Shown here: in pieces, positions 9,067-18,034 of the stretch
Numbering within the stretch: the stretch's first letter is position 1
Layout: each line of letters begins with the position of its first letter
Source: CANKBT01 sp038235705
GTDB taxonomy: Bacteria; Actinomycetota; Actinomycetes; Mycobacteriales; SCTD01
Assembly: GCA_038235705.1 (NCBI GenBank)
Contig: JBBSTR010000004.1
Coordinates: 1 to 64,000 of the forward strand
Length of the DNA stretch: 64,000 nucleotides
Direction: 5' to 3'
Notes under the pieces: generated by a model
Database searches by the model: none
What the model saw: the letters and a program-made list of their open reading frames with translations, nothing else
Told to the model about the DNA's origin: nothing
Program-made: the position numbers and the translations under genes

Positions 9067-10107
9067 TCATCGGAAACGATCCGGGGCTCCTTCGGTCCCC
9101 GGGTCCCGGAGGACTCTGCCCTGCGCCACCAGCACCTCCAGGTGCGCTGCCGTCTCGAGCACCGCAAGCATGGTGTTGAACGGGTCGAGGTCGGGCAGCC
9201 GGTGCAGCCGCCTGGTCCAGGTGAGTCGCCCCGCTGCCTCATGCGCCGTGAACCCCTGGCCCGTGACGACCGTCAACGTCTCAGCGAGACGCCGGTCGTG
9301 GTGCTCCAGCAGCTCATCGACGCGGGCGTGCACGCTCGGTGCTACCGGACCGTGTGCCGGGAGCAGCCGTGCGTCCGGACGTGTCCGGACCAGGGCCAGC
9401 GAGCTCAGGAAGTCGCGCAGGGGCGACGCGGAGGGCACCGGCTCGAAGCCGATGGACGGGGTGATGAACGGGAGCACGTGGTCACCGGCGAAGAGCAGCT
9501 CGGCCGCCTCGTCGTGGAACACCAGGTGGCCGCTCGTGTGACCCGGCGTCGCGACCGCGGTGAGCACGCGACCGCCGTCCAGGGGCACAGGCCCTTCGGT
9601 GAGCCACTGGTCCGGCATCGCCCACAGACCCGGGTCCGGCGGGCGGGTCCCGGCCCAACCGGCGACCAGGTCCGCGAGATCACCGGCACCGCACCGCCGC
9701 AGCGCGACGACCTGCGTGTCCAGCCCGGCGTGGCCCGGACCGTTCAGCAGCTCCAGTGTCGGGCGCTCCCCGGCGCCGAGCCCGACAGTGGCCCCCGTAC
9801 GACCGCGCAGCGCGACCGCCTGGGTGTAGTGGTCGCGGTGCACATGCGTCACCAGGAAACGTCGGATGTCTCCCAGGCCGGCCCCGAGCCGGGCCAGGCC
9901 TTCGGCGAGTCGCTGCTCGGACTCAGGGAGCGACCACCCGCCGTCCACCAGCACGAGCCCGTCCGAGGTCTCCAGCACGTAGACGTTGACGGCCCGCAGA
10001 CCGTCCTGCGGCAACGGGAGCGGCACCCGGTGCACCCCCGGAGCGACCGGCTCGGTCACCGGTTCGGTCCAGGCCAGGCGGTCAGGGCTGCTTCGGGGCG
10101 AGGTCAC
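9067..10107 (-). CDS. metallo-beta-lactamase-fold hydrolase
   Basis: A 346-aa protein with the metal motif THVHRDHYTQA (H-x-H-x-D-H), a later GHTSGH for the third ligand histidine, and AGDHVLPFI with the bridging Asp. The all-helical C-terminal extension with LPAHGP resembles glyoxalase II-like and LACTB2-like hydrolases. It probably hydrolyses a thioester or lactone, or acts as a related phosphodiesterase; the substrate is unknown. The start is GTG at 10107, 60 bp from the divergent orphan gene, so the two probably share a promoter region. Confidence 0.88.
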   Translation of the reverse strand: MTSPRSSPDRLAWTEPVTEPVAPGVHRVPLPLPQDGLRAVNVYVLETSDGLVLVDGGWSLPESEQRLAEGLARLGAGLGDIRRFLVTHVHRDHYTQAVALRGRTGATVGLGAGERPTLELLNGPGHAGLDTQVVALRRCGAGDLADLVAGWAGTRPPDPGLWAMPDQWLTEGPVPLDGGRVLTAVATPGHTSGHLVFHDEAAELLFAGDHVLPFITPSIGFEPVPSASPLRDFLSSLALVRTRPDARLLPAHGPVAPSVHARVDELLEHHDRRLAETLTVVTGQGFTAHEAAGRLTWTRRLHRLPDLDPFNTMLAVLETAAHLEVLVAQGRVLRDPGTEGAPDRFR

Positions 10108-10167
10108 GCTGCAGTCCTACCCTGCCGCGCTGCCCCGCCGCCCGCGGCGAGCCGCAACACTGTCTCT

Positions 10168-11964
10168 GTGAGCACACCACGACAGCACCTCGCCCCCGTT
10201 CTCGCCTGCGCCGCCGGCGCCGTCTCGCACGCGCACTCGGGCGGGGCTCTCGAACCGGCCGTGCTCCTGCACACGTCGTTGCCGCCGGACGCGGCCGCGC
10301 TGGCCGAGCCCGGCACCCGCGTCGACGTCCATGCCGACGGCCCGGACGCGCAGACGGTCACGGTCCGCGCCCTCACCGGAGAGCTGGCGCTGTCCTGGCA
10401 GGTCCCGCTCGCCCCGCTGGTGGCGGCCCTGCCGGGACAGCTGGGCGACGACGGCCGGATGGTGCTGCTGGCCGTGGTCGACAACGACCCGGTGGAGGGG
10501 TTCTGGGCCCGGCCGGTCGACTGCGCCGACCTGGCGGCCGAGCTGCCGCTGCCGGTGGCGGACCTGGTCGAGGCGCTGCGCGGGCGCCTCATCCCCTGGT
10601 TGATGGGAGACCTGGAGGAGCTCCTGCACCTTGACGCTCACGACCGCGCGGTCGAGCACTCGCCGGCGCAGACCGTGGCCAACGCGGTCCTCGCCTCCTA
10701 CCGCGGCGACCTCGAGGCCGAGCAGTCCGCGACCCATCTCGTGCGAGCCCTGGTGCACGCTCCCGACGACGTCATGGTGGAGATGGGAGGCCGGCTCTGC
10801 GCGGCGCTGGCAACGGCGGTGCGGCTCGCGTCCCCCGAGGCGGTGTCCAGCGTCCTCGCCCGGACCGGCCCGTTCGAGGGAGAGGCGCTGCGACTGCTGG
10901 AGCAGCTGCCGACGGCGCTGCGGGCGGCGCCCGCCTCGGACCACGTCGAGGTGACCCTGGAACACGTCGTCGCCGGGGAGGACCGCGACGAGTCGGTGCG
11001 CGCCGCGGTCGCCGTCACGGCCGGGCTCGCCCGGGAGGTGCTCGGACCCGACCTGGACGCCGCCCAGGTCCTGCGGCAGCTCGGCATGGTGGACGACGCC
11101 GGCCTCGCCCGGCTCGGTGGTGCCTGGGTGCAGATGGCGCGCGCTGCGTCGCGGCCGGCCGGCGCCGAGGCCGGCGCCGTCGCGGCGGTCGTGACCCTGC
11201 TGCGGGCCGAAGGACCGGCCGGGACGCAGTGGCTGCGCGGGACGGCCTCGGTCCTCGTGCGGCTCACCGAGCAGGTCCTGGGCCGCCAGCGCGGGCGGGC
11301 GGCGGCCCCGCTGGAGCTTCTGCAGCGACTGCTGTCCGACCCGGCCGCCGACCCGACGCCCGAGCACGTCGGCGCGTGCCTCGTTCTCGCCCGCACCGTC
11401 CGACAGCGCGGAAGCCTCGGCCCCGGGGTGTGGTGGACCGGTCGTCCGCGGGCTGCGGCGTCCGCGGTAGGCACGGCGTACGCGGAGCGCCCCGGCCTCT
11501 CCCTGGACGACGAGAGCGCGTCCGACCTGCTGCTGGAGCTGCTCGAGCAGGACGTCTCACCGCCCGAGCTGCTGGACGCGCTGGTGTGCGCCACCTCGCA
11601 CCTGCTCCTCATGGTCGACCCGGAGGCCGACCCGGTCCTGCGTACTGCGCAGCTGGCGCAGCTACGTCAGGACCTTCTCCCCGGCGATCGCTGGCTCCTG
11701 GACGTCCTGCTGCACGGGGCACCGGAGCACGACCCGGTCGCCGCGGACCTGCGTCCGTTGCTCAGCGGTCCGCCCCCCACCGACCCGGACCGGCAGGCCG
11801 AGCGGGCAGGCAGGGCCGGCGTCGTCTCGGCCGGGCTCCGGGTCCTGGCCCGGCTCGGCGGGGAGCTCAGCGAGGAGACCCGGCTACCGGTGGAGGACCT
11901 GCTGGGCCTGGTCCTGCCGACCTCGCTCGAGACCCACGAGCTGTTCCTCGCCGAGGACGACTGA
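10168..11964 (+). CDS. uncharacterised 598-aa protein, Leu/Ala-rich
   Basis: I do not recognise a family. The N-terminal ~110 residues look mixed alpha/beta (RVDVHADGPDAQTVTVRALTG, MVLLAVVDNDPVEGFWARP). Residues about 110-600 are a long run of amphipathic helices rich in Leu, Ala, Glu and Arg, like a helical-repeat or scaffold protein, and there is no signal peptide or membrane segment. The GTG start at 10168 is the first one after the divergent metallo-hydrolase promoter gap. The reading frame is open upstream to about 9022, but that part is antisense to the hydrolase. The next gene on the strand, 48 bp on, is an anti-sigma-type ATPase, which may hint at a signalling role. Confidence 0.75.
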   Translation: MSTPRQHLAPVLACAAGAVSHAHSGGALEPAVLLHTSLPPDAAALAEPGTRVDVHADGPDAQTVTVRALTGELALSWQVPLAPLVAALPGQLGDDGRMVLLAVVDNDPVEGFWARPVDCADLAAELPLPVADLVEALRGRLIPWLMGDLEELLHLDAHDRAVEHSPAQTVANAVLASYRGDLEAEQSATHLVRALVHAPDDVMVEMGGRLCAALATAVRLASPEAVSSVLARTGPFEGEALRLLEQLPTALRAAPASDHVEVTLEHVVAGEDRDESVRAAVAVTAGLAREVLGPDLDAAQVLRQLGMVDDAGLARLGGAWVQMARAASRPAGAEAGAVAAVVTLLRAEGPAGTQWLRGTASVLVRLTEQVLGRQRGRAAAPLELLQRLLSDPAADPTPEHVGACLVLARTVRQRGSLGPGVWWTGRPRAAASAVGTAYAERPGLSLDDESASDLLLELLEQDVSPPELLDALVCATSHLLLMVDPEADPVLRTAQLAQLRQDLLPGDRWLLDVLLHGAPEHDPVAADLRPLLSGPPPTDPDRQAERAGRAGVVSAGLRVLARLGGELSEETRLPVEDLLGLVLPTSLETHELFLAEDD

Positions 11965-12011
11965 GGCCCGTCGTCCGGTTGGCCGGTGCCTGCCGGGGGC
12001 ACGGCGATCAG

Positions 12012-12398
12012 GTGAGCACTGCACCCCGCGAGATGGTCGCGGAGACCGTCCCGTCGAGCGTCGCGCGGATCAGGCGGTTCGTCGTCGACGCCGCCCGTTC
12101 CCACGACCCGGCGATCGACACCGACGTGGTCGCCCTTCTCGTCAGCGAGCTGGCGACGAACGCGCTGGTCCACGGCGACGGTCAGGTCCGTGTCCGGGTG
12201 CTGCCGCGAGACGCAGGCATCCGGGTCGAGGTCGGCGACGCAAGCCCGCGGGTGCCGGCTCGCCGCACGCCGGACCTGACGGACGAAGGCGGAAGGGGCA
12301 TCGCCCTGGTCGAGGCGCTCGCAAGTGCCTGGGGGGTAAAACCGTCGCCGGACCGCGGGAAGACGGTCTGGTTCGAGCTCGATTCCGAGCGCGCCTGA
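12012..12398 (+). CDS. anti-sigma-factor-type ATP-binding protein (HATPase_c_2, RsbW/SpoIIAB-like)
   Basis: A 128-aa single GHKL domain. The N-box is SELATNALVHG (Glu46, Asn50), the G1 box is EVGDASP (Asp76) and the G2 loop is GGRGIALV at 93-100. Proteins of this size in actinobacteria act as serine kinases or anti-sigma factors controlling sigma-B-like partners together with STAS proteins. No sigma factor gene is present here. The nearest STAS protein, the PAS-ANTAR-STAS gene at 8.0-9.0 kb, has lost the usual serine. The GTG start is chosen by homology; the open frame upstream belongs to a shadow of the orphan gene. Confidence 0.88.
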   Translation: MSTAPREMVAETVPSSVARIRRFVVDAARSHDPAIDTDVVALLVSELATNALVHGDGQVRVRVLPRDAGIRVEVGDASPRVPARRTPDLTDEGGRGIALVEALASAWGVKPSPDRGKTVWFELDSERA

Positions 12399-12415
12399 GC
12401 CAGACCGCCGCTCGC

Positions 12416-13441
12416 CTAGGCCGAGAGCACCAGCTTGCCGCTGTTGACCCCGCCGAACAGCTGGCGCAGCGTCTCGGGAAAGGCTCGGACGCCACCCTTC
12501 ACCACGGTCTCGCGGGAGGTCAGCGAACCGTCGGCGAGCCAGCCGGTCATCTCCTTGAGCGCGTCACCGAAACGGTCGGTGTAGTCGAAGATGACGAACC
12601 CCTCCATGCGCGCCCGGTTGACCAGCAGCGACATGTAGTTGGCCGGGCCGGTCATCCCCCCGTCCGCGTTGTACTGGCTGATCGCCCCGCACAGCACGAT
12701 CCTGCCGTGCATCGCCATCCCCGGCAGGACAGCGTCCAGGACCGGCCCACCGACGTTGTCGAAGTAGACGTCGACCCGGTCGGGGGCGTGCTCGCGCAGC
12801 CCTTTCTTCAGGTCGCCCGCCTTGTAGTCCAGGCAGGCGTCGAAGCCGAGCTCCTCGACGACCTGCCGGCACTTGTCCTCGCCGCCGGCGATGCCGACGA
12901 CACGGCATCCTTTGAGCTTGGCGATCTGACCGACGACCCCTCCGGTGGCCCCGGCCGCCCCGGACACGACGACCGTCTCGCCCGCCTGCGGCCGACCGAT
13001 GTCGAGCAGCCCGAAGTAGGCGGTCAGCCCGGTCATGCCGAGCGTCCCGAGGTAGGTCGGCAGCGGCGCGCGGTCAGGGTCGACCACCTGCAGACCCTTG
13101 CCGTCGCTGACCGCCCACTCCTGGACACCGGTCATCGCGACGACGTGAGCACCTTCGGCGAACCGCTCGTTGCGGCTCTGCACGACCTCGGCGACCACGC
13201 CTGCGCGCATCACCTCGCCGATCCCTACCGGCGGGATGTAGGAACGACCCTCGTTCATCCAGCCGCGCATCGCCGGGTCCAGCGAGATGTACTCCGTCTT
13301 GATGAGGATCTCCCCGTCTCCGGGGCTCGGGATCGGTTCCTCACGGATGTCCCAGACGTCGTCGGCGGGCAGACCGGTCGGACGACGGGCCAGCCGGACC
13401 TGGGTGTTGACAGCAGTGTCAGAGGGCGATGAAGGGCTCAT
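12416..13441 (-). CDS. NADP-dependent oxidoreductase, MDR superfamily (curcumin/prostaglandin reductase-like)
   Basis: A 341-aa zinc-independent medium-chain reductase. The N-terminal catalytic part has the signature MRGWMNEGRSYIPP, followed by a Rossmann fold with SGAAGATGGVVGQIAKLKG and IVLCGAISQYN. This matches the YncB/CurA and leukotriene B4 dehydrogenase group, which reduce alpha,beta-unsaturated ketones with NADPH. The ATG at 13441 matches the usual N-terminus (VRLARRPTGLP follows); the longer open frame runs into the upstream DsbA-like gene. That gene ends 21 bp upstream on the same strand, so the two may be co-transcribed. Confidence 0.92.
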   Translation of the reverse strand: MSPSSPSDTAVNTQVRLARRPTGLPADDVWDIREEPIPSPGDGEILIKTEYISLDPAMRGWMNEGRSYIPPVGIGEVMRAGVVAEVVQSRNERFAEGAHVVAMTGVQEWAVSDGKGLQVVDPDRAPLPTYLGTLGMTGLTAYFGLLDIGRPQAGETVVVSGAAGATGGVVGQIAKLKGCRVVGIAGGEDKCRQVVEELGFDACLDYKAGDLKKGLREHAPDRVDVYFDNVGGPVLDAVLPGMAMHGRIVLCGAISQYNADGGMTGPANYMSLLVNRARMEGFVIFDYTDRFGDALKEMTGWLADGSLTSRETVVKGGVRAFPETLRQLFGGVNSGKLVLSA

Positions 13442-13461
13442 CGCGCCAGCCTGCCACCACG

Positions 13462-14175
13462 TCACTTCTTGAGGCGACGACTCCCCCCGTGCCAGTCCTC
13501 GGTGCTGCCGCCCGTGCCCGCCGGAACCCCGAACGCCGGCAGCTGCGGTCGCTCCCGCAGGCTGCGCTTCAGCTCGGCAAACCCTGGGAACGTGGCCAGC
13601 GCGACGACGTGGTCCCACAGCTCGACTGCTTCGGCATCGCTGGGGAGCCGGCTGATCACCGGTCCGAAGAAGGCCAGCCCGTCCGGCGGGGCAAGGTGCA
13701 GGATGGGCGTGCCGACGTCCTTGCCGGTGAGGGCGAGCGCGGCGTCGGTCTCGGCCTGGATCTCGGCGTCCCAGCCTGCGTCCGTCCGCGCGGCCGCCAG
13801 CTGCTCGGGCAGCCCGGCCTCGGCCAGCGCGTCCCGGGCGAGCACGTCGAACGTCTCCGGCGAGGGCTGCTTCTCGACCTCGAAGATGCGCGTGCCCATG
13901 GCCTGGTAGAGCGGGCCGACGGCGTCCGACCCGTGCTCGGCGCGCACAGCCGCCGCCACCCTGAGCAGGTGCAGGCCGCTGGTGTGGCCTGCGTCGTAGC
14001 CCGCCGGGAAGTGGGTCTCGTAGTCGAGGTGGCTGTTGAGCTGGCGCAGGCTGATGAACCGCCATTCGACCCGGTAGTCGCGCTGCGCCGCGACCAGACG
14101 GACCCACTTGCTGGTCATCCAGGCGAACGGGCACACCGGGTCGAAGTAGAAGTGCAGGTCTGCCGTCTGCGTCAT
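13462..14175 (-). CDS. DsbA/FrnE-fold thiol oxidoreductase-like protein, mono-cysteine active site
   Basis: A 237-aa protein resembling the mycothiol-dependent reductase Rv2466c and related DsbA-fold proteins: FYFDPVCPFAW, SLRQLN, a helical insertion, then a cis-Pro-like VGTPILHL. The active site reads Cys15-Pro-Phe-Ala18, so the second cysteine of CxxC is gone. That would permit a monothiol (mycothiolation) mechanism but not classical disulfide exchange. It is cytosolic, with no signal peptide. It lies between a DUF5872-like gene and an MDR reductase on the same strand, with 36 and 20 bp gaps, consistent with a redox or stress unit. Confidence 0.85.
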   Translation of the reverse strand: MTQTADLHFYFDPVCPFAWMTSKWVRLVAAQRDYRVEWRFISLRQLNSHLDYETHFPAGYDAGHTSGLHLLRVAAAVRAEHGSDAVGPLYQAMGTRIFEVEKQPSPETFDVLARDALAEAGLPEQLAAARTDAGWDAEIQAETDAALALTGKDVGTPILHLAPPDGLAFFGPVISRLPSDAEAVELWDHVVALATFPGFAELKRSLRERPQLPAFGVPAGTGGSTEDWHGGSRRLKK

Positions 14176-14211
14176 AGCCAGGTCAACCCGTGAGCGGCCC
14201 CGGGCAGTCCC

Positions 14212-14721
14212 TCACAGCCGCGTCCGGCGGTCCTCGATGGCGGTAAGGACCGTCTTGCGCGCCCTTCCGTGGCGCATCTCGCCCTTCTCCGCGCGCTTCA
14301 GGGTTGGACGGTCCATCTCCGCGACGAGCCGGCGGGCCTCCGGAGCGTTCGCCGAGACTGCCTCCGCCGCCGTGCGCGCCTGCCGCGCCGCCTTGGTGTT
14401 GTCGACGTGCTGCTGCCGTCCTTTGCTCTTCTGCGCGTTGGTCGCCTCGCGCTCCTTCTTGGTCAGCACCTGCCACGCGAGCTTCGGCAGGTAGCGCTCA
14501 CCACCGCAGTCCTGCCACTGTTGCTCACCCCACGAGCTGAGGTGCTTCTGCCGCTCGCCCTTCTCCCCGCGATAGCCACCGCCGGCCTTCTCATACCTGT
14601 TCACCAGCAGCTGGGCCTTGCGGGCCGACCACTGACCCTTCTTGCCGCCCTTCGTGCCCGCCTGCAGCTCGTCCTTGAGCCGAGCTCGCAGCTTCGGCTT
14701 CGTGTAGGTGTTCTTCGCCAT
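14212..14721 (-). CDS. DUF5872-like basic protein
   Basis: A 169-aa, Lys/Arg-rich protein. The pattern KGQWSARKAQLL, then YEKAGGGYRG, then QQWQDCGG matches my memory of the DUF5872 domain, found in actinobacteria and some large DNA viruses, function unknown. The C-terminal half is helical and charged. The ATG at 14721 is supported by AGGAG about 10 nt upstream; a longer frame to 14820 lacks this support and overlaps the NDH-2 gene. The strong positive charge suggests nucleic acid binding, but that is inference. Confidence 0.75.
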   Translation of the reverse strand: MAKNTYTKPKLRARLKDELQAGTKGGKKGQWSARKAQLLVNRYEKAGGGYRGEKGERQKHLSSWGEQQWQDCGGERYLPKLAWQVLTKKEREATNAQKSKGRQQHVDNTKAARQARTAAEAVSANAPEARRLVAEMDRPTLKRAEKGEMRHGRARKTVLTAIEDRRTRL

Positions 14722-14749
14722 GCTTGCGCTGTCTCCTCGGCAGTGCGAC

Positions 14750-16036
14750 CTAGTCGGGGAAGCCGGACTCGGCTGCGTCCACGAGCCCGAGCTGCGCGAC
14801 CGACCGGGCGGTGACGGCATCGATCAACCAGTCTGCGCCGACGCCGAGCCGGTTGGCCGCTCTCGGGAGCGCGACCAGGTGGTAGCCCCGGGTGACCGCC
14901 TTGGCGGGCAGGCCGGACAGGTGCAGACCCAGCGGGTCCGCGACGGCGTAGCCGGGCCCGAGGTCGACGACCAGCCCGAGGTCATGGTGCTTGTAGTCCT
15001 TCGCCGTCCCCGCCCCCAGGCTGGCCGCGACGTTGCGGGCGAGCGCGTGGCCCTGGCGCAGAGCGTGCTGGGCGGTCGGCGGAGTGATCTTGCCGGGGTT
15101 CGCGAGGTCGGGGACCGCGGCCACGTCACCGCCGGAGAACAGCCAGGGGTGGCCGGGGACCGTCAGGTCGGCCTGCACCACGAGCCGACCCTTCTCGGTC
15201 GGCAGTCCGAGCGCGGCGACGAGCGGGTTGGGCGCGACGCCGGCGACCCAGACGACGATGCGGGTGTCGACCCGGCTGCCGTCGGTGAGCACGACGTGAT
15301 CGGCCTCGACCTTCTTCAGGCTGGTGCCGAGCCGGACGTCGATGCCCCGGGCCTTCAGCACCTCGAGCGCGCGGTCGCCCAGGGTCGTGCCCACCTCGGG
15401 CATGACCTGGTCGGCCACGTCGAGCAGCAGGAACGTAACGTCCTGATCACGGATCGACAGGTTGCGGCAGGCGACGTCGGCGAGCGCCCGAAGCTGCGCG
15501 ACCAGCTCGGTCCCGGCGTACGAGGCCCCGACCACGACGACCGTACGACGCCCCCGGCGGGCCGCCTCGTCGGTCTCGTAGCGCGAGCGCTCCAGCTCGC
15601 GCAGCAGCTGGTCGTGCAGGTAGAGCGCCTCGGCGACGGTCTTCAGCCCGCGGGCGTGCTCCTCGAGCCCGGGGACGTCCATCACCTTGGTCACCGAGCC
15701 GGGGGTGAAGACCAGCCGGTCGAAGGCCTGCGTCCGGCTGGGATGACCCTCGACGTCGATGCAGGCAGTCTTCGCCGCCACGTCGATCTCGGTGACGGTG
15801 CCGTTGACCAGGCGCACACCGGGCAGGCCCTGCGCGAGCGGCACGGCGACCCGGCTCGGGTTGACGACCCCGCCCGCCACGTCGGCCAGCAGCGGCGTGT
15901 AGAGGTGGTAGTCCTGGGGCGCAGCCAGCACGACCTCGGCGCGGACGCCCTTTCTGGCGAGCCTGCGCGGCAGCTTCTGGGCGCACCCGAAGCCTGCGAA
16001 GCCGGCACCGATGACCAGGACGGTGGGATCAGTCAT
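14750..16036 (-). CDS. NAD(P)/FAD-dependent oxidoreductase, type II NADH dehydrogenase-like
   Basis: A 428-aa two-dinucleotide-fold flavoprotein. GAGFAGFG near residue 10 binds FAD, VVVVGASYAGTE in the middle binds NAD(P)H, and FSGGDVAAVPD is the second FAD contact. The length and order match NDH-2, which passes electrons from NADH to menaquinone at the inner membrane face without pumping protons. The C-terminal membrane anchor helix is not obvious, so a related soluble ferredoxin or sulfide reductase role is possible. The ATG at 16036 begins the homology. Confidence 0.88.
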   Translation of the reverse strand: MTDPTVLVIGAGFAGFGCAQKLPRRLARKGVRAEVVLAAPQDYHLYTPLLADVAGGVVNPSRVAVPLAQGLPGVRLVNGTVTEIDVAAKTACIDVEGHPSRTQAFDRLVFTPGSVTKVMDVPGLEEHARGLKTVAEALYLHDQLLRELERSRYETDEAARRGRRTVVVVGASYAGTELVAQLRALADVACRNLSIRDQDVTFLLLDVADQVMPEVGTTLGDRALEVLKARGIDVRLGTSLKKVEADHVVLTDGSRVDTRIVVWVAGVAPNPLVAALGLPTEKGRLVVQADLTVPGHPWLFSGGDVAAVPDLANPGKITPPTAQHALRQGHALARNVAASLGAGTAKDYKHHDLGLVVDLGPGYAVADPLGLHLSGLPAKAVTRGYHLVALPRAANRLGVGADWLIDAVTARSVAQLGLVDAAESGFPD

Positions 16037-16090
16037 GACTCGGCTCTGCCCAGCACGGGACGGACGCACCCGACCGGGTAAGACGTCGTC

Positions 16091-16705
16091 ATGGACCTCA
16101 CCCGCTTCGGCCACTCCTGCGTGCTCGTCGAGGACGGCGGCGGCCGCGTGCTGCTCGACCCGGGAACGTTCAGCAGCGGTTTCGAGAGCCTCCGCGACCT
16201 GACCGCGGTCCTGATCACGCACCAGCACGCGGACCACCTCGACGCTCCGCGCGTCGCAGCCCTGCTGGAGGCGAACCCGGACGCCGCCCTCTACCTTGAC
16301 GCGGGTTCGGCCGAGCAGGTCGACCTGCCGCACACCGTGGTCGAGGCTGGCTCACGCTTCGACGTGGGGACCTCGATCCAGGTGTTCGGCTCTCAGCACG
16401 CCGTGATCCACCCGGACATCCCGATGGTGCCCAACGTCGGCTATCTCGTCGGGGGCAGGTTCTTCACGCCGGGTGACGCGTTCACCGTGCCGGATGCGGA
16501 CGTCGAGGTGCTGGGCGTCCCGGTCGCCGCTCCGTGGCAGAAGCTGTCCGAGGCGGTCGACTACCTGCGGGCAGTCTCTCCGGGACGCGCGTTCCCGGTG
16601 CACGACGGCATTCTTGCGAGCCCGCCGATGTACTGGGGGTACCTCGAGCGGCTCGGCCGGGCCCGCTTCGATGCGCTCGAGCCCAGCGCCACCCTCAGCG
16701 TCTGA
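16091..16705 (+). CDS. UlaG-like metallo-beta-lactamase-fold hydrolase
   Basis: A 204-aa single-domain protein. It starts MDLTRFGHSCVLVE, as in UlaG/MBL-like hydrolases, and has the metal motif THQHADHLD and later histidines (GSQHAVIH, FPVHDG). The substrate is unknown. ATG start, 54 bp from the divergent NDH-2 gene. Its last 11 bp overlap the convergent M20 peptidase gene, so no terminator fits between them. Confidence 0.88.
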   Translation: MDLTRFGHSCVLVEDGGGRVLLDPGTFSSGFESLRDLTAVLITHQHADHLDAPRVAALLEANPDAALYLDAGSAEQVDLPHTVVEAGSRFDVGTSIQVFGSQHAVIHPDIPMVPNVGYLVGGRFFTPGDAFTVPDADVEVLGVPVAAPWQKLSEAVDYLRAVSPGRAFPVHDGILASPPMYWGYLERLGRARFDALEPSATLSV

Positions 16706-18011
16706 CCAGGCCCTGGAGCAGGAGTGCTTCGGCGGTGCAGGCGCGTTCCCACATCGCCAGGTGCAGGCTCTCGTCGATGCCGTGCCAGCGCGACGCCGGG
16801 TCACCCACCCCGGTGACCAGGACGGTGGCGCCCGGGAAGGTGCGGGCGAACTCGGCGATGAACGGGATGGAGCCACCGATGCCCGCCTCGACCGCTTCAT
16901 TACCGTATGCCTGCGCAAAGACGTCCCGCGCCAGGTCGTAGACCGGGCCGGCGGCCTGCAGCGCGTACGGCTCGCCCGCCGACCCTTCGGAGAGCGTGAC
17001 CTCGGCGCCCCAGGGTGCGTGCGCGTGCAGGTGCTCGACCAGCCGGGCCTGCGCGTTCTCGGCGGTGTCGCCCGGCGCTATCCGCAGGCTGACCTTTGCG
17101 CTGGCGACCGGCAGCAGCACGTTCGAGGCGTCGCCGGTCGACGGGGCGTCCATCCCCAGGACCGAGATCGCCGGCGTGTGCCACAAGCGGTCGGGCAGCG
17201 AGCCGGAGCCGAGCAGGTCCACCCCGTCGAGCAGCCCGACGTCGCCGCGCAGCTCCGCCTCGCCCGGGTCGGGCACGTCCGAGGTCGAGCGGTGAAGCCC
17301 CTCGACCGCCACCTCACCCTCCGCGGTGTGCAGCGTGGCGAGCAGCCGGCACAGCGCGGTGAGCGCGTCCGGGGCGGGCCCGCCGTACAAGCCGGAGTGC
17401 ACCGCCCGGGTCGCCGTCCGCACGGTGACCGTCGTGTCCACCAGCCCGCGAAGGCTCGTCGTGAACGCCGGTACGTCGACCGCGGCGTTGGCCGAGTCGG
17501 CGATGACGATGACGTCGGCGCGCAGGTCGTCCCGGTGGGCTGAGAGCAGCGCGGAGAGGGTCGGCGAGCCGATCTCCTCCTCGCCCTCGACAAAGAGCGT
17601 CACGCCGACCGGCGGGCGACCCTGGAACGCGCGAAGCACCGCCAGGTGCATCATGACGCCGGCCTTGTCGTCAGCGGCGCCTCGTCCGTACAACCGACCG
17701 TCGCGCTCGGTGGCGACGAAAGGGTCGGAGCTCCACTGCTCCCGCGGTCCGGTGGGTTGCACGTCGGCGTGCGCGTACAGCAGGACGGTCGGCTGCCCGT
17801 CGGGCGCCGGCCAGCGAGCGATCACCGCGGGTGCGCCGCCGGCGTCGACCACGTCGACGGACGCTGCGCCGGCGTCACGGGCATGGCCGGCCACCAGCTC
17901 GACGGCGCGCCGAACGTCCCCGGTGCGAGCGGGGTCGGCCGAGATCGACGGCACCGCGACCAGCGACTCGAGGTCGGTGCGGGCAGCTGGCATGACACGG
18001 CTGACATCCAT
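16695..18011 (-). CDS. M20-family metallopeptidase (dipeptidase)
   Basis: A 438-aa protein with the dizinc ligands of M20 enzymes: LLYAHADVQPTG (His and Asp), GRGAADDKAG (bridging Asp), EGEEEIGS (general-base Glu and ligand Glu) and VIADS. A dimerisation domain follows (VHSGLYGGPAPDAL), with a final His-containing segment. Family members cleave dipeptides or acyl-amino acids in the cytosol. The start is 24 bp from the divergent P450 gene, so the control regions must overlap. Confidence 0.93.
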   Translation of the reverse strand: MDVSRVMPAARTDLESLVAVPSISADPARTGDVRRAVELVAGHARDAGAASVDVVDAGGAPAVIARWPAPDGQPTVLLYAHADVQPTGPREQWSSDPFVATERDGRLYGRGAADDKAGVMMHLAVLRAFQGRPPVGVTLFVEGEEEIGSPTLSALLSAHRDDLRADVIVIADSANAAVDVPAFTTSLRGLVDTTVTVRTATRAVHSGLYGGPAPDALTALCRLLATLHTAEGEVAVEGLHRSTSDVPDPGEAELRGDVGLLDGVDLLGSGSLPDRLWHTPAISVLGMDAPSTGDASNVLLPVASAKVSLRIAPGDTAENAQARLVEHLHAHAPWGAEVTLSEGSAGEPYALQAAGPVYDLARDVFAQAYGNEAVEAGIGGSIPFIAEFARTFPGATVLVTGVGDPASRWHGIDESLHLAMWERACTAEALLLQGLVRR

Positions 18012-18034
18012 CCCTCAGGTCTACCGTCTGCACC

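Noticed and set aside
9022..10167. N-terminal extension of the 598-aa orphan by 382 codons
   Set aside because: This part lies opposite the metallo-hydrolase gene, whose metal motif is clear; the GTG at 10168 gives a clean start after the divergent gap.
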